From the NCBI GenBank assembly GCA_016188575.1, contig JACPHN010000018.1, forward strand, positions 35,243 through 99,242: a DNA stretch of 64,000 bases. The letters are read 5' to 3'. Source of the stretch: Candidatus Schekmanbacteria bacterium. GTDB lineage: Bacteria > CSSED10-310 > JACPHN01. How positions within the stretch are numbered: the stretch's first letter is position 1; every line of letters begins with the position of its first letter. Positions 52,876 through 61,632 of this stretch are shown piece after piece. The position numbers were made by a program, and so were the translations under genes. The notes beneath the pieces were generated by a model. That model saw only the letters and a program-made list of their open reading frames with translations, was not told the origin of the DNA and searched no databases.

Positions 52876-54504
52876 TTAGTCGGCCGCCTGCTTGACGGTG
52901 CCCAGGACCAGCATGACGCGTTCCAGCTCGGAGCGCCGCTCGTCGATTGTCCACTGCAGCGCCCGTAGCTCGGCTACGAGCTTTTCGAGCTCTTTGAGCT
53001 CCTGCGCCGTCGCCCGGACCTCGCGTTTGAGCCGGCGGCGTTCGCGCAACGCCATGTACAGCCGTTTGGGAAGTCCCAACAAGCCGGCCCTCACGAGCCC
53101 CGTCCAACGCGCGCCGCCGCGCGCAACGCGCCAGTAGAAGCGGCCCGTGGTTTGCACCGGCCGGCGCAGAAGCAGCGCCACGACGAACGCGATCACACCG
53201 GTGGTGAGCGGTTGGCGCAGGCAGCGAATCACCTCGGCGAGGTCCTCGGTGCCGATTTCGCCGCGAAACCGCCGATGGGCGGCCTGCAGCTCGGGCGACG
53301 TGTAGAGCTCGGACTGGTGAATGAGCTCGAGCAACTCGCGCGTGGTCGCACTGCCGCTGGCGGTGAGGCGGCGCAGAAGCTCGGCGTTGGGGATCAGCGC
53401 CGCGCCGAAGCGGCTACAAAAGACCAGCGCATCGTCCTCGGTGAGCGCAAACGCGCGGGGCCTGGTGCGCAACCACAGCTCGATCGCGCCGCGCACGGGA
53501 AGGACGCGATCGACAGCAATCTGCCGGCCATCGAGGGTCGCCGCGAACAGGCCGGCGTCGCTGAGATACCACGCGCGGCGGCCACCGGTTTCCTGCAGCC
53601 GCACGATAGAGCTCTTGACCTCGGGGACGCGCAGGCCCAGGGTGCCGCGCACGTAGGTCAGGCCGCCGGGAAAACCGAGCCAGGCGCCGCCGCGGTTGTC
53701 GGCGGCGATGCGGTCGACGAAGGCACTGCCGAGATCGAGCTCTTTTCCGTAGTGGCGGAGGCGAAAAGCGCCGGGGGCGGTCGGCCGGTAGAGATACGCG
53801 CCGTCTTCGGTGCCGATCCAGATCGAGGCCCTGGGCCCGCGGCGCACGGCGCGGATCCAGGTGCGCAGAGCGGGGTACCTTGCGAGCGCCTCCGGAGGAA
53901 GAGTCCGCTCGCCGGACAGGCTCGCGCCGGCGGCAGCAGTGGGCGGAGCAACGGAGTACAGGCCGCCGGCCGTGCCAACCAGGGCCGAGCCGTCGGCCTC
54001 GGGGAGCACGGCGAGGGCGTACTGACTGGCGGCATCAGCGCCGGGCAGGATGCGGCGCACGTCCGCGGGGCGGTCGCGGTGGACAACGTACACACCGAAG
54101 TTGGTGGCAACCCAGGCCGCGCCATCGGCGCTGACGGCGAGGTCGTTGATGCGGCCGACGGCCTCCCAGGGCAAGAGATGAACGAGCTCCTTGCCGCGCC
54201 GCGGCCAGGCGACCAGTCCGAGCTCGCCGCCGGCGTAGACGGTATGGCGGTCTGCGGCCAGGACGTCGAGCCCGGAGATGGCGCGAGCGAGGCGCTTGTG
54301 CGTGTAGGGGAAGGGCCGAATGGTACAGGCGGCGGTAGAGAAACCGAGGAGGAGGATCAGCAGGGCGAGGGTGCGGCGTTGGGCACGCGAAGCGGGAGCG
54401 GGTGTTGGAAGGGAGGGAGGGGTGCGGGGGAGCGCAGTCGGGGCCGCGGGAGAATCTGCCTCTTGAGGCTCAGATTGCTTGACTCTCATCACTTCACGGA
54501 CCAT
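52876..54504 (-). CDS. Lipoprotein-like beta-propeller protein with coiled coil
   Basis: About 542 residues. The Pro-rich N-terminus is followed by a hydrophobic stretch ending in STAACT, a possible lipobox. Residues 70-350 carry propeller-like repeats of the regulator type (VYAGGELGLVAWP, AAWVATNFGVYVV, SALVGTAGGLYSV, SIWIGTEDGAYLY, GAWLGFPGGLTYV). A later hydrophobic segment (TTGVIAFVVALLLRR) may cross the membrane, and the last 100 residues form a basic coiled coil. It may sense periplasmic state and signal inward. Not named; co-oriented with the gene at 51103 but 120 bases apart. Confidence 0.72.
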   Translation of the reverse strand: MVREVMRVKQSEPQEADSPAAPTALPRTPPSLPTPAPASRAQRRTLALLILLLGFSTAACTIRPFPYTHKRLARAISGLDVLAADRHTVYAGGELGLVAWPRRGKELVHLLPWEAVGRINDLAVSADGAAWVATNFGVYVVHRDRPADVRRILPGADAASQYALAVLPEADGSALVGTAGGLYSVAPPTAAAGASLSGERTLPPEALARYPALRTWIRAVRRGPRASIWIGTEDGAYLYRPTAPGAFRLRHYGKELDLGSAFVDRIAADNRGGAWLGFPGGLTYVRGTLGLRVPEVKSSIVRLQETGGRRAWYLSDAGLFAATLDGRQIAVDRVLPVRGAIELWLRTRPRAFALTEDDALVFCSRFGAALIPNAELLRRLTASGSATTRELLELIHQSELYTSPELQAAHRRFRGEIGTEDLAEVIRCLRQPLTTGVIAFVVALLLRRPVQTTGRFYWRVARGGARWTGLVRAGLLGLPKRLYMALRERRRLKREVRATAQELKELEKLVAELRALQWTIDERRSELERVMLVLGTVKQAAD

Positions 54505-54557
54505 ATTACGATACAAATACGTTTTTTCAAACAGCCACCAGTACCGGAGATCTTAGC

Positions 54558-55250
54558 ATGTTTTTCGACCCCCTATACTTCATCATCCTCGCACCCGCCC
54601 TGCTCTTATCGGCTTTCGCGACGCTCTCCGTGCGCACCCGCTTTGCCCGCTACCGCCGCGTCGCCCTGCGCTCCGGCCTCAGCGGCGCCGAAGCCGCCCG
54701 CCGCCTGCTGGACCGCGCTGGACTTTCCGCTGTCCGCATCGAAACCACCGCCGGCCTGCTCGGCGACCACTACGACCCCACGACCCGCACCCTCCGCCTG
54801 TCGCGCGACGTCTTCAGCGGCCGCTCGGTCTCCGCCGTCGGTGTCGCCGCTCATGAAGCCGGCCACGCGCTGCAGCACGCCGACCGCTACCTCCCTCTGC
54901 AGCTTCGCACCGCCATGGTTCCCATCGCCGCGCTCGGCTCCAACCTCGCCTGGGTCCTCATACTCGCGGGCATGCTCCTGTCCCTGCTCAACCTCGCCAA
55001 GATCGGCGTCGTCCTGTTCGCTGGCGTCGTCGCCTTCTCGCTCGTCACCCTCCCGGTCGAGCTCGACGCCTCGCGCCGCGCCCGCATGCTGCTCTCCCGC
55101 TACGCTATTGTCAGCGGTGAGGAAGCGAGCGGTGTCGGCAGGGTCTTGAACGCCGCCGCCATGACCTACGTGGCAGGCGCTCTGACCGCGGTCCTGACGC
55201 TGCTCTATTACCTCATTCGCCTCGGCTTCATCGGCGGCCGGGACGAGTAG
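54558..55250 (+). CDS. Membrane zinc metallopeptidase, YugP family
   Basis: 230 residues. The active-site helix is GVAAHEAGHALQH with His99, Glu100 and His103 binding zinc and polarising water. Membrane helices lie at the N-terminus (LYFIILAPALLLSAFATLS), after the active site (SNLAWVLILAGMLLSLLNL and KIGVVLFAGVVAFSLVTL) and at the C-terminus. LPVELDASRRA is the conserved third-ligand region. Length and order match the YugP-type family. Substrate unknown. Confidence 0.9.
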   Translation: MFFDPLYFIILAPALLLSAFATLSVRTRFARYRRVALRSGLSGAEAARRLLDRAGLSAVRIETTAGLLGDHYDPTTRTLRLSRDVFSGRSVSAVGVAAHEAGHALQHADRYLPLQLRTAMVPIAALGSNLAWVLILAGMLLSLLNLAKIGVVLFAGVVAFSLVTLPVELDASRRARMLLSRYAIVSGEEASGVGRVLNAAAMTYVAGALTAVLTLLYYLIRLGFIGGRDE

Positions 55251-55337
55251 TCGCTGCACACTCCGGATACGCGGCGATTCCCCGTGCGCGCCGCGGAGGT
55301 GCGGTGGGGGTCTTCGTGATGCGCTCTCCGCGCCGCT

Positions 55338-55365
55338 TTGACTTTCGCGGCGGCGGCGCTACAAT
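55338..55365 (+). promoter_or_regulatory. Sigma-70 promoter upstream of tolQ
   Basis: TTGACT at 55338-55343, a 16-base spacer and TACAAT at 55360-55365. The -10 lies in a small palindrome CGGCGCT-ACAAT-AGCGCCG (55354-55372) that could be an operator. Confidence 0.55.
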
Positions 55366-55416
55366 AGCGCCGTTGCTTTGTGCTTGCGTCCTCATCTCGA
55401 GAGGTTTGACCCCACC

Positions 55417-56160
55417 GTGGTTGAAGAAACGATCGCCAGTGCCCAGACTACGGACTGGATGAGCTTATTCTGGCAAACGAGTATCGTCGCGAAGATCGTC
55501 CTGCTGGTGCTCACCGGGTTTTCCGTCTGCACCTGGGCGATCATTATCCAAAAGCTCCTACATTTCGGCCGCATCAAGACACAGACAGCCCGCTTTTTCG
55601 AGGTGCTCAACGCCAACCTCTCCCTTCAGGAAACCTACAAGGCCGCCCACGAATCCCCGCTCAGCCCCACCGCCAGACTGTTCCGCGTGGGCTACCTGGA
55701 GCTGAATCGCCGCATGAAGTCCGGCGGATCACTGACGCGGCAGCGGCTCTCGCAGATTCGGCGCGCACTGGACGCCGCGGCGGCGGAAGAAATCTCGCGC
55801 CTGGAAATCTGGATGATCTTCCTGGCAATCACCGCGTCGGCCAGCCCCTTTATCGGCCTTTTCGGCACCGTCTGGGGCATCATGACCGCATTCCACAGCA
55901 TCGGTGGGGCACGCTCGGCCAGCCTCACCGTCGTCGCTCCAGGAATTGCCGAGGCCCTCATCAACACCGCCGCCGGCCTCTTCGCCGCCATCCCCGCAGT
56001 CATGAGCTACAACCTGTTTCTGAGCCGCACCCAGCAAATCGGCAGGAACCTCGGCAGCTTCCTCGGCAGGCTCGAAAACCTCTTCGAGGAAAGCTACGTC
56101 CTGGAGTCCGCCGCCCATCCACCCGCGCCCCACGATACGGAGGCCCGCCATGGGCGCTAG
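55417..56160 (+). CDS. tolQ: TolQ/ExbB/MotA-type proton channel
   Basis: Inner-membrane proton-channel subunit, 247 residues. Helix 1 is IVAKIVLLVLTGFSVCTWAIIIQ; helices 2-3 are in SPFIGLFGTVWGIMTAFHSI and ALINTAAGLFAAIPAVMSYN, the TolQ signatures. It sits directly before tolR (11-base overlap), so TolQR is the best fit. GTG at 55417 is chosen with GAGAGG about 12 bases upstream; an ATG at 55459 is a shorter alternative. No tolA, tolB or pal gene is in the window. Confidence 0.9.
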   Translation: MVEETIASAQTTDWMSLFWQTSIVAKIVLLVLTGFSVCTWAIIIQKLLHFGRIKTQTARFFEVLNANLSLQETYKAAHESPLSPTARLFRVGYLELNRRMKSGGSLTRQRLSQIRRALDAAAAEEISRLEIWMIFLAITASASPFIGLFGTVWGIMTAFHSIGGARSASLTVVAPGIAEALINTAAGLFAAIPAVMSYNLFLSRTQQIGRNLGSFLGRLENLFEESYVLESAAHPPAPHDTEARHGR

Positions 56161-56578
56161 CGTCGCCGACACCAGCGCGGGCCCCCGCTCGCCCTTGGCT
56201 GAAATCAACGTCACCCCACTCGTCGACGTCATGCTGGTCATGCTGATCATCTTCATGATCACCGCACCCATGATGCATCAGGGGCTCAACGTCGATCTGC
56301 CGCCGAGCGAAAGTGGCGCGGTCGAGGACACTCCCGAAGAACCGGTCACCGTCTCCGTCGACAAGGAAGGAAGAATCCACGTCGACGAGGCCGTCGTCCC
56401 GATCGCCGATCTCGTCCGCCACCTCCAGCTCTTGCCCGACCTCGTCAAGCGCACCGTCCACATCGAGGCAGACAAGGCCGTGCCCTACGGTGACGTCGTC
56501 CGCGTGCTCGACGGCATCAAGCAGGCCGGGGTCGAAAAGCTGGCGATCATCACTGTCCCTGAGGAGCGACGCCGGTGA
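56150..56578 (+). CDS. tolR: TolR/ExbD-type periplasmic coupler
   Basis: 142 residues. The N-terminal AEINVTPLVDVMLVMLIIFMITAP has the proton-handling Asp of TolR/ExbD in VDVMLVML. The C-terminal periplasmic domain (VTVSVDKEGRIHVDEAV, IEADKAVPYGDVVRVLDGIKQAGVEKLAI) is typical. It overlaps tolQ by 11 bases. It couples proton flow to the envelope machinery. Confidence 0.92.
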   Translation: MGASVADTSAGPRSPLAEINVTPLVDVMLVMLIIFMITAPMMHQGLNVDLPPSESGAVEDTPEEPVTVSVDKEGRIHVDEAVVPIADLVRHLQLLPDLVKRTVHIEADKAVPYGDVVRVLDGIKQAGVEKLAIITVPEERRR

Positions 56579-56624
56579 GCCCACGGCGGGAGATCGCGCA
56601 GCCCACCGCGAGCCCGCCCGCGCG

Positions 56625-59504
56625 ATGGCCCCAAGCACCTCGACCGAGCCACCACCGCCCATGAAGTCCAATCGGGTCGTCATCGCCAGCAACGACGAAC
56701 GCCAGCTCGCTCTGCTGAGCTACACGATGGAGTCACTGGGGGTCGAGCTGATGCGCTCCACCGACGGCGCTCAGGCATTGCAATACGTTTTGGAGCATTC
56801 CCCCGACGTGCTGGTCCTCGACGAGCACCTCGACAATCAGGGACCGGCGCAAGTCGTGCAAGCCCTGCTCACGGAGCAAGAGCCCATCAGCACCGGCATC
56901 GTCCTCATCGGCGACCCGCCGCTGCTTCCTGAGATCGGCGACCGCCTCGCAGTCCACCGCATCTCCAAGCCGTATCGCCTCGCCGAGGTCAAGGCAACGG
57001 TTCAGGAGATCCTCTCCACCTGTCCATCCACTACCACGCTGGCGCTTCCTGACAGCTTGCCGCTGCCACCCGAAGTGCCCGCGGCCGCACCCCTGGCGCT
57101 GGAATCACCAGAAGCGCCATTTCCGCCCACCGCTGCTCTCAGCAGCACGACCAACAGCGGCGGCGTGGCGCCCTCAGCTCCCCGGGGCACCCTCGAAGCC
57201 ACCACTGCAATGCAGATCGTCACCCGCATTCACACGGGTCGCCGCAGCGGGGTGCTGACGTTCTACTCGAGCGACCAGGAAAAGGCGCTCTGGTTCACCG
57301 ACGGCGGACTGGTTTTCGCCACCTCCAACGTCGTCGGCGATCGCCTCGGCGATCGCCTCGTCCTGGACGGAGTCATTACCGACAAGGCGCTCGACTTCAC
57401 CACCGACGAGATGGGTCGGACCGGCAGGCGGCAGGGGGAAATCCTGGTCGAGACCGGGCTCCTGACGGCCGAGGAGCTCGTGCAGGCGCTGCAGCGGCAG
57501 CTCCGGCACATCACGATGGACGTGCTGCAGTGGACGAGCGGCGAGTTTGCGTTCGCAGATCGACCCGCACCACACGGCATCGAGGTCCCCGTCGAGTTCG
57601 GAGTCGCCAACGTCGTGCTCGCCGCTGCCAGGCGGTTTGCCGATCTCGACTACGTTCACCGCTTTCTCCCCCCGTACGATAGTCACCTCGCTCGCGCCAA
57701 GACACCACCGGTGGACGTCGCCGCACTGGATCTGCAGCCCTGGGAGCGCCGGCTCCTCGAGAAGATCATCTTCCCATGCACGCTGATCGAGATGCGGGCG
57801 GCGTCGGAAGGGACCCTGCCCGGCGGCAAGGTGGCCGAGTCCTCGGTGGATCGGCTGGCGTTTGGGTTGCTCGGGCTAGGCTACCTCAGATCGCGGCGCT
57901 ACGCCGGTTCACCCGCACAGGCAAGGCTCGCGGCCGCGCCCTCGCAGCGCACGCCGGAGGCTGCCGAGCCCGGAGCGGCCGGCCTCGGCGCCGCTTTCAC
58001 GGCATTTGCGCGCATCCGCAAACAGGGAGAGACCGGCACCTTGGTGGTGACGGGCGGCGCTGAAGCGGGCGCACCGCCGCAGAGACAGGCACCGCGTATC
58101 GACCTGTACTTCAAGAAAGGGCGCTTGACGGGCGCGGTCGCGGCGGACCACGACGATCGCTTGCGAGACATTCTGCGCCGTCAGGGGATCCACATCGGCG
58201 ACCGGGAGGCCAATGTCTGGGGCGCCGTCATGGCACAGCTCGGGTCGGACGCCGACGCCCTGGAGCGCCTGCGCCTCATCCACCGGGAGGTCGCCGAGCA
58301 ATGTATCGGCGCAGCCATGGCGCGCCATCGCGCCGCGGTCGAATGGCGCGAGGAGCTCCCGCGCGGCCAGCTCTCCTTTGACCTCGACCAGCACACGGTC
58401 TGGCTGACGGCCCTGCGCCAGGCACCCGAGGCGGCGCTGGCCTCCCTGGCTCCCCCGGGTACTGCGATCGTGCAGCCGCCGGTGCCATTGCGCGTTTCCC
58501 GCGCCGTCGCCGCCGGCCAGCTCACGGAGCCCGACCGCAAGATGATCGATCTCATCCGCGCCGAGGAATCGCTGAAGGATCTGTCCTTGCGCGCCACCCG
58601 CGCGGGGATCCCCATTCTGCGGACCTTGCTCGCGCTCAAGGAGCTCGGCATCGTCGACTGGCATATTCCCGCCGCTCCGGCGTCCCCTGCCCGGGTGGCC
58701 GCGGAGGATCAGGTTCTCGATGCCGCCGCCCGCCAGGCCTGGATCGACGAAATCGAAAGCGCCCACGCCGGACTTGCCAACGGCGACCCCTTCGCGCTCC
58801 TCGGGGTGCCACAAAGCGCCGACATCGACGAGATCCGCGCTGCCTACGCTCATCGCAGCCGGCGCTTCCACCCCAATGTCGTGTACCAGATCCGGGCGCT
58901 CGAGCTGGGTCCGCTGGTCCAGGAGCTGTTTCAGCACCTCCAGGAGGCATTCCGCACGCTTTCGAACCCCGCCTTGCGCGACGCCGCACGCAAACGGCTG
59001 CACGCAGCGCGAGCGGCAACAGCGCCTCCTGCACCCGCAGCGGCAGCGCCTCCAGAGCCGGCCGGCGACGCGCCCCAGCCCGTGGCACCGGCGGGTGCTC
59101 CTCCGTCGGCACGCAAGGCGACCGGCCTCGGCGGCCAGCTCAAAGCCATGCAGCTCGCCGGGCAGGCCCAGCGCGCGCGCAAGGAGGGGGCGACACAGGA
59201 AGCCATCGCGCTGTTCCGGCAGGCACTGCAGGCGGATCCGACCGCGGAGGGAAGCTGCTTCGCGCTCGCTCGCCTGATGCTCGAGGCCGGCAAGCCCACC
59301 GCGGACGTGGAACAGGTCCTCAAGGATGGACTGGAGGTCATCGAGAACAGTGCCCGCCTCCACGTCATGCTCGGCGATGTCTACATGCGAGCCAAACGCA
59401 ACAAGGAAGCCAAGCAGTCCTTCAAGGAGGCACTCAGCATTGAGCCGAACAACGCTGAGGCCAAGGCAGCCCTGGACAAGCTGCGCTGGCATCTGCTGGG
59501 ATAG
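56625..59504 (+). CDS. Receiver - DUF4388 - degenerate J-domain - TPR protein
   Basis: 959 residues. A receiver-like domain (about 12-120) with the phospho-acceptor Asp near residue 65 (DVLVLDEHLD) and SKPY lysine is followed by a DUF4388 domain (GTLEATTAMQIVTRIHTGRRSGVLTF, about 185-310) and a second, weaker DUF4388-like region (about 450-600). A J-like domain near 721-790 (DPFALLGVPQSADIDEIRAAY) has HPN instead of HPD near 749, so DnaK stimulation is unlikely. TPR repeats end it. Start is uncertain: ATG at 56661 gives MKSNRVVIASND, the start of the receiver. Immediately follows tolR. Confidence 0.85.
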   Translation: MAPSTSTEPPPPMKSNRVVIASNDERQLALLSYTMESLGVELMRSTDGAQALQYVLEHSPDVLVLDEHLDNQGPAQVVQALLTEQEPISTGIVLIGDPPLLPEIGDRLAVHRISKPYRLAEVKATVQEILSTCPSTTTLALPDSLPLPPEVPAAAPLALESPEAPFPPTAALSSTTNSGGVAPSAPRGTLEATTAMQIVTRIHTGRRSGVLTFYSSDQEKALWFTDGGLVFATSNVVGDRLGDRLVLDGVITDKALDFTTDEMGRTGRRQGEILVETGLLTAEELVQALQRQLRHITMDVLQWTSGEFAFADRPAPHGIEVPVEFGVANVVLAAARRFADLDYVHRFLPPYDSHLARAKTPPVDVAALDLQPWERRLLEKIIFPCTLIEMRAASEGTLPGGKVAESSVDRLAFGLLGLGYLRSRRYAGSPAQARLAAAPSQRTPEAAEPGAAGLGAAFTAFARIRKQGETGTLVVTGGAEAGAPPQRQAPRIDLYFKKGRLTGAVAADHDDRLRDILRRQGIHIGDREANVWGAVMAQLGSDADALERLRLIHREVAEQCIGAAMARHRAAVEWREELPRGQLSFDLDQHTVWLTALRQAPEAALASLAPPGTAIVQPPVPLRVSRAVAAGQLTEPDRKMIDLIRAEESLKDLSLRATRAGIPILRTLLALKELGIVDWHIPAAPASPARVAAEDQVLDAAARQAWIDEIESAHAGLANGDPFALLGVPQSADIDEIRAAYAHRSRRFHPNVVYQIRALELGPLVQELFQHLQEAFRTLSNPALRDAARKRLHAARAATAPPAPAAAAPPEPAGDAPQPVAPAGAPPSARKATGLGGQLKAMQLAGQAQRARKEGATQEAIALFRQALQADPTAEGSCFALARLMLEAGKPTADVEQVLKDGLEVIENSARLHVMLGDVYMRAKRNKEAKQSFKEALSIEPNNAEAKAALDKLRWHLLG

Positions 59505-59512
59505 GTGCCGCG

Positions 59513-60292
59513 ATGATCGAGCTGCGCGCAGTTTCCAAGAGGTACGGCCAAATCGTGGCGGTCCGGAACCTCGATCTAAAAATCGAGAGCGGTGAAGTAT
59601 TCGGCTTTCTCGGGCCAAACGGCGCCGGCAAGACCACGACCATCAAGATCATCACGGGCCTGTTGCAGCCCACGTCTGGCTCCGTGCTCATCGACGGCCT
59701 TGACGTGGCGAAAGATCCCGAACGCGCCAAGTCCCGACTTGGCTACATTCCCGACAAGCCATACCTGTACGAAAAGCTCACCGGCCTGGAGTTCGTGACC
59801 TTTGTCGGCGGCCTCTACGGCATGACAGGCAGCGATCTGCAGGCGCGCGCCCGCAAGCTGCTCGGGGTGTTCGGCATCGGCGACCGCGCCACCGATCTCA
59901 TTGAAAGCTACTCCCACGGCATGAAGCAGAAAACGCTGTTTGCCGCGGCACTCGTGCATCGACCATCCGCGCTCGTGGTCGACGAGCCCATGGTCGGCCT
60001 GGACCCGCGCTCCGCGCGCCTGGTCAAGAAGGTGTTTCGCGAGCTCGCCAGTGCAGGTGTCGCCGTTTTCTTGTCCACCCACACGCTGGAGGTGGCGGAG
60101 GCGATCTGCGACCGCATCGGGATCATCCATCGCGGCGAGCTCATCGCTATCGGCAGGCTTGACGAGCTGCGCGCGATCGCCGCATCGAAAGGCGGAAGCG
60201 CCGAGCTCGCCAGCATGGCGATTCGGCTGGACGACATCTTCCTGCGTCTCACCGAGGAGGAGCAGGAAAGCGCACTTGCAGAAATGGAATAG
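59513..60292 (+). CDS. ABC transporter ATP-binding protein
   Basis: 259 residues. Walker A LGPNGAGKTTT near 34-44, Walker B ALVVDEPMVGLDP, and STHTLEVAEAICDRIG as the His switch. The signature is YSHGMKQK rather than LSGGQ, as in DrrA/CcmA-type exporters. No permease gene is adjacent, so its partner is unknown; the 61.0 kb auxiliary lipoprotein is the only candidate nearby. It starts 8 bases after the previous stop. Confidence 0.9.
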   Translation: MIELRAVSKRYGQIVAVRNLDLKIESGEVFGFLGPNGAGKTTTIKIITGLLQPTSGSVLIDGLDVAKDPERAKSRLGYIPDKPYLYEKLTGLEFVTFVGGLYGMTGSDLQARARKLLGVFGIGDRATDLIESYSHGMKQKTLFAAALVHRPSALVVDEPMVGLDPRSARLVKKVFRELASAGVAVFLSTHTLEVAEAICDRIGIIHRGELIAIGRLDELRAIAASKGGSAELASMAIRLDDIFLRLTEEEQESALAEME

Positions 60293-60295
60293 GTA

Positions 60296-60796
60296 ATGTC
60301 CGAAGAAAGGCGCGCAAAGGAAGGGAAACTGCAAAGGCATTTGCTGAGGGACGCCGGAGTTTGGGGGCTTCCCAAGGTCAAGTATGCCCAGATGGTCGAC
60401 CCCTGGGAGCTCTTACAAGAGGGAAAGGCTGAGTACGCGCGGCGGCTGCTCTGTCAACGCGAGGACACGGATGGCCTCCTGAAGCTGCTCGAACGGCTCA
60501 TCGAAGAGGGAGACTACTTCGAGGCCGTGGCCGTCGACCGCGAGCTGCTCACGCTTACTGGTAACTTCAGCGGTCGCCTGGACCGGCGCTGGCACCGGGA
60601 GATGGCGGAGCGGCTCATGCGCAAGGAAAAGTTTCTTCTGGCGCTGCAGGCCTACGAGGCGGCCCAGGATCCAGAAGGCGCCGAGCGCGCAAGAACAGAG
60701 ATCGCGCGCTTGCTCGGGCCGGCCGCGGCGGTCTCCAACTCCGCCGCCGAGGACGAAGGCGGAGATGCCGAGCGACCTTCACCCGGCGCGGCCTGA
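60296..60796 (+). CDS. Small helical protein of unknown function
   Basis: 166 residues, 3 bases after the ABC ATPase stop. Mostly alpha-helical with TPR-like pairs (DGLLKLLERLIEEGDYFEAVAVDREL, MAERLMRKEKFLLALQAYEAAQDPEGAERA). No signal or membrane segment. An ABC-system accessory is possible by context. Not recognised. Confidence 0.7.
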   Translation: MSEERRAKEGKLQRHLLRDAGVWGLPKVKYAQMVDPWELLQEGKAEYARRLLCQREDTDGLLKLLERLIEEGDYFEAVAVDRELLTLTGNFSGRLDRRWHREMAERLMRKEKFLLALQAYEAAQDPEGAERARTEIARLLGPAAAVSNSAAEDEGGDAERPSPGAA

Positions 60797-60993
60797 TCCC
60801 GGCTGCAAAGGACCCGTAGCGAAATGACTGTGTCAAGCAGCGAGGCCGAGCGAGAAGGCCGCTGGCGAGGAACGACGACGAAGCGTATCAAGGGAGCGAT
60901 ACGGTGAGGAGGAGAGACGAAGCCGGCGGCCTTCGCAGCCGGCCGAATGCAACAGTTATTTCGTTACGGGTCCAAAGACCTGCGGAGAAACCG

Positions 60994-61632
60994 ATGACTC
61001 AGCTCAAGCCAGCGCTCGCGCCTGTCGCTGTCGTGGTGATCGTCGCTCTGGCCGCGTGCAGCCGGCCGGTTCCGAACACCCACTTTTACCAGCTCGCGGT
61101 GCCGAGCGCCGTTGCCGGCCCCTTCGACCCGGAAGCTGCGCCGCTGGAGGCGATCCTGGCGCTCGCCCCCGTCACTTCCGTATCCGCGCTGCGCGCGAGC
61201 GAGATCGCCTACGTTGCGACCAGCACGGAAGTCGTCTATTTTGCCTACCATCGCTGGGTCGACACCCCGGAACGGCTCACGGAGGAGCGCCTAATCCAGG
61301 ACTTGTCGCGAGCGGGCCGGTTTCGCGCCGTCGTTTCCAACAACCCGACCGCGGCGGCGACTCACGTGCTCATCTGCCGCTTGCTCGGGTTTCACGAGCG
61401 CGAGGTCGGCGGGGTTGCACACGGTGTCGTCGCACTCGATGTCGAGCTCCGCGCTGCCACCGGCGGCCCGCCTCTGCTCCGGCGCGCCTATGAGGTTGCC
61501 CGCCCGGCGGGCTCCGCGGCGCCGGCCGCTGTCGTGATCGCCATCAACGAGGCCATCGACGAGCTCAGTGGGCGACTCATTGCCGATATCAGCACGGCGC
61601 TGTCCGCGCCGCCCGACGCCGCGCAACCGTAA
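60994..61632 (+). CDS. ABC-type transport auxiliary lipoprotein (PqiC-like)
   Basis: 212 residues. Signal peptide with lipobox LAAC (LAPVAVVVIVALAACS), so it should be lipidated. The mature part THFYQLAVP...VSALRASEIAYVATSTEVVYFAYHRWVDTPERLTEERLIQDL is the PqiC/YmbA-like auxiliary domain of MCE-type lipid transporters. GGAG lies 6 bases before the ATG at 60994. It may serve the ABC ATPase at 59.5 kb, but no MCE or permease gene is present. Confidence 0.8.
   Translation: MTQLKPALAPVAVVVIVALAACSRPVPNTHFYQLAVPSAVAGPFDPEAAPLEAILALAPVTSVSALRASEIAYVATSTEVVYFAYHRWVDTPERLTEERLIQDLSRAGRFRAVVSNNPTAAATHVLICRLLGFHEREVGGVAHGVVALDVELRAATGGPPLLRRAYEVARPAGSAAPAAVVIAINEAIDELSGRLIADISTALSAPPDAAQP

Noticed and set aside
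51728..53107. A 459-codon minus-strand open frame
   Set aside because: Shadow in another frame spanning the end of one gene and the start of the next; Arg/Ala-rich without domains.
56313..56624. Upstream extension of the receiver-DUF4388 gene
   Set aside because: This part is the shadow of tolR in another frame; the receiver homology starts at or after 56625.
57909..59618. A 569-codon minus-strand open frame
   Set aside because: Antisense to the receiver-DUF4388 gene and low in protein-like composition.
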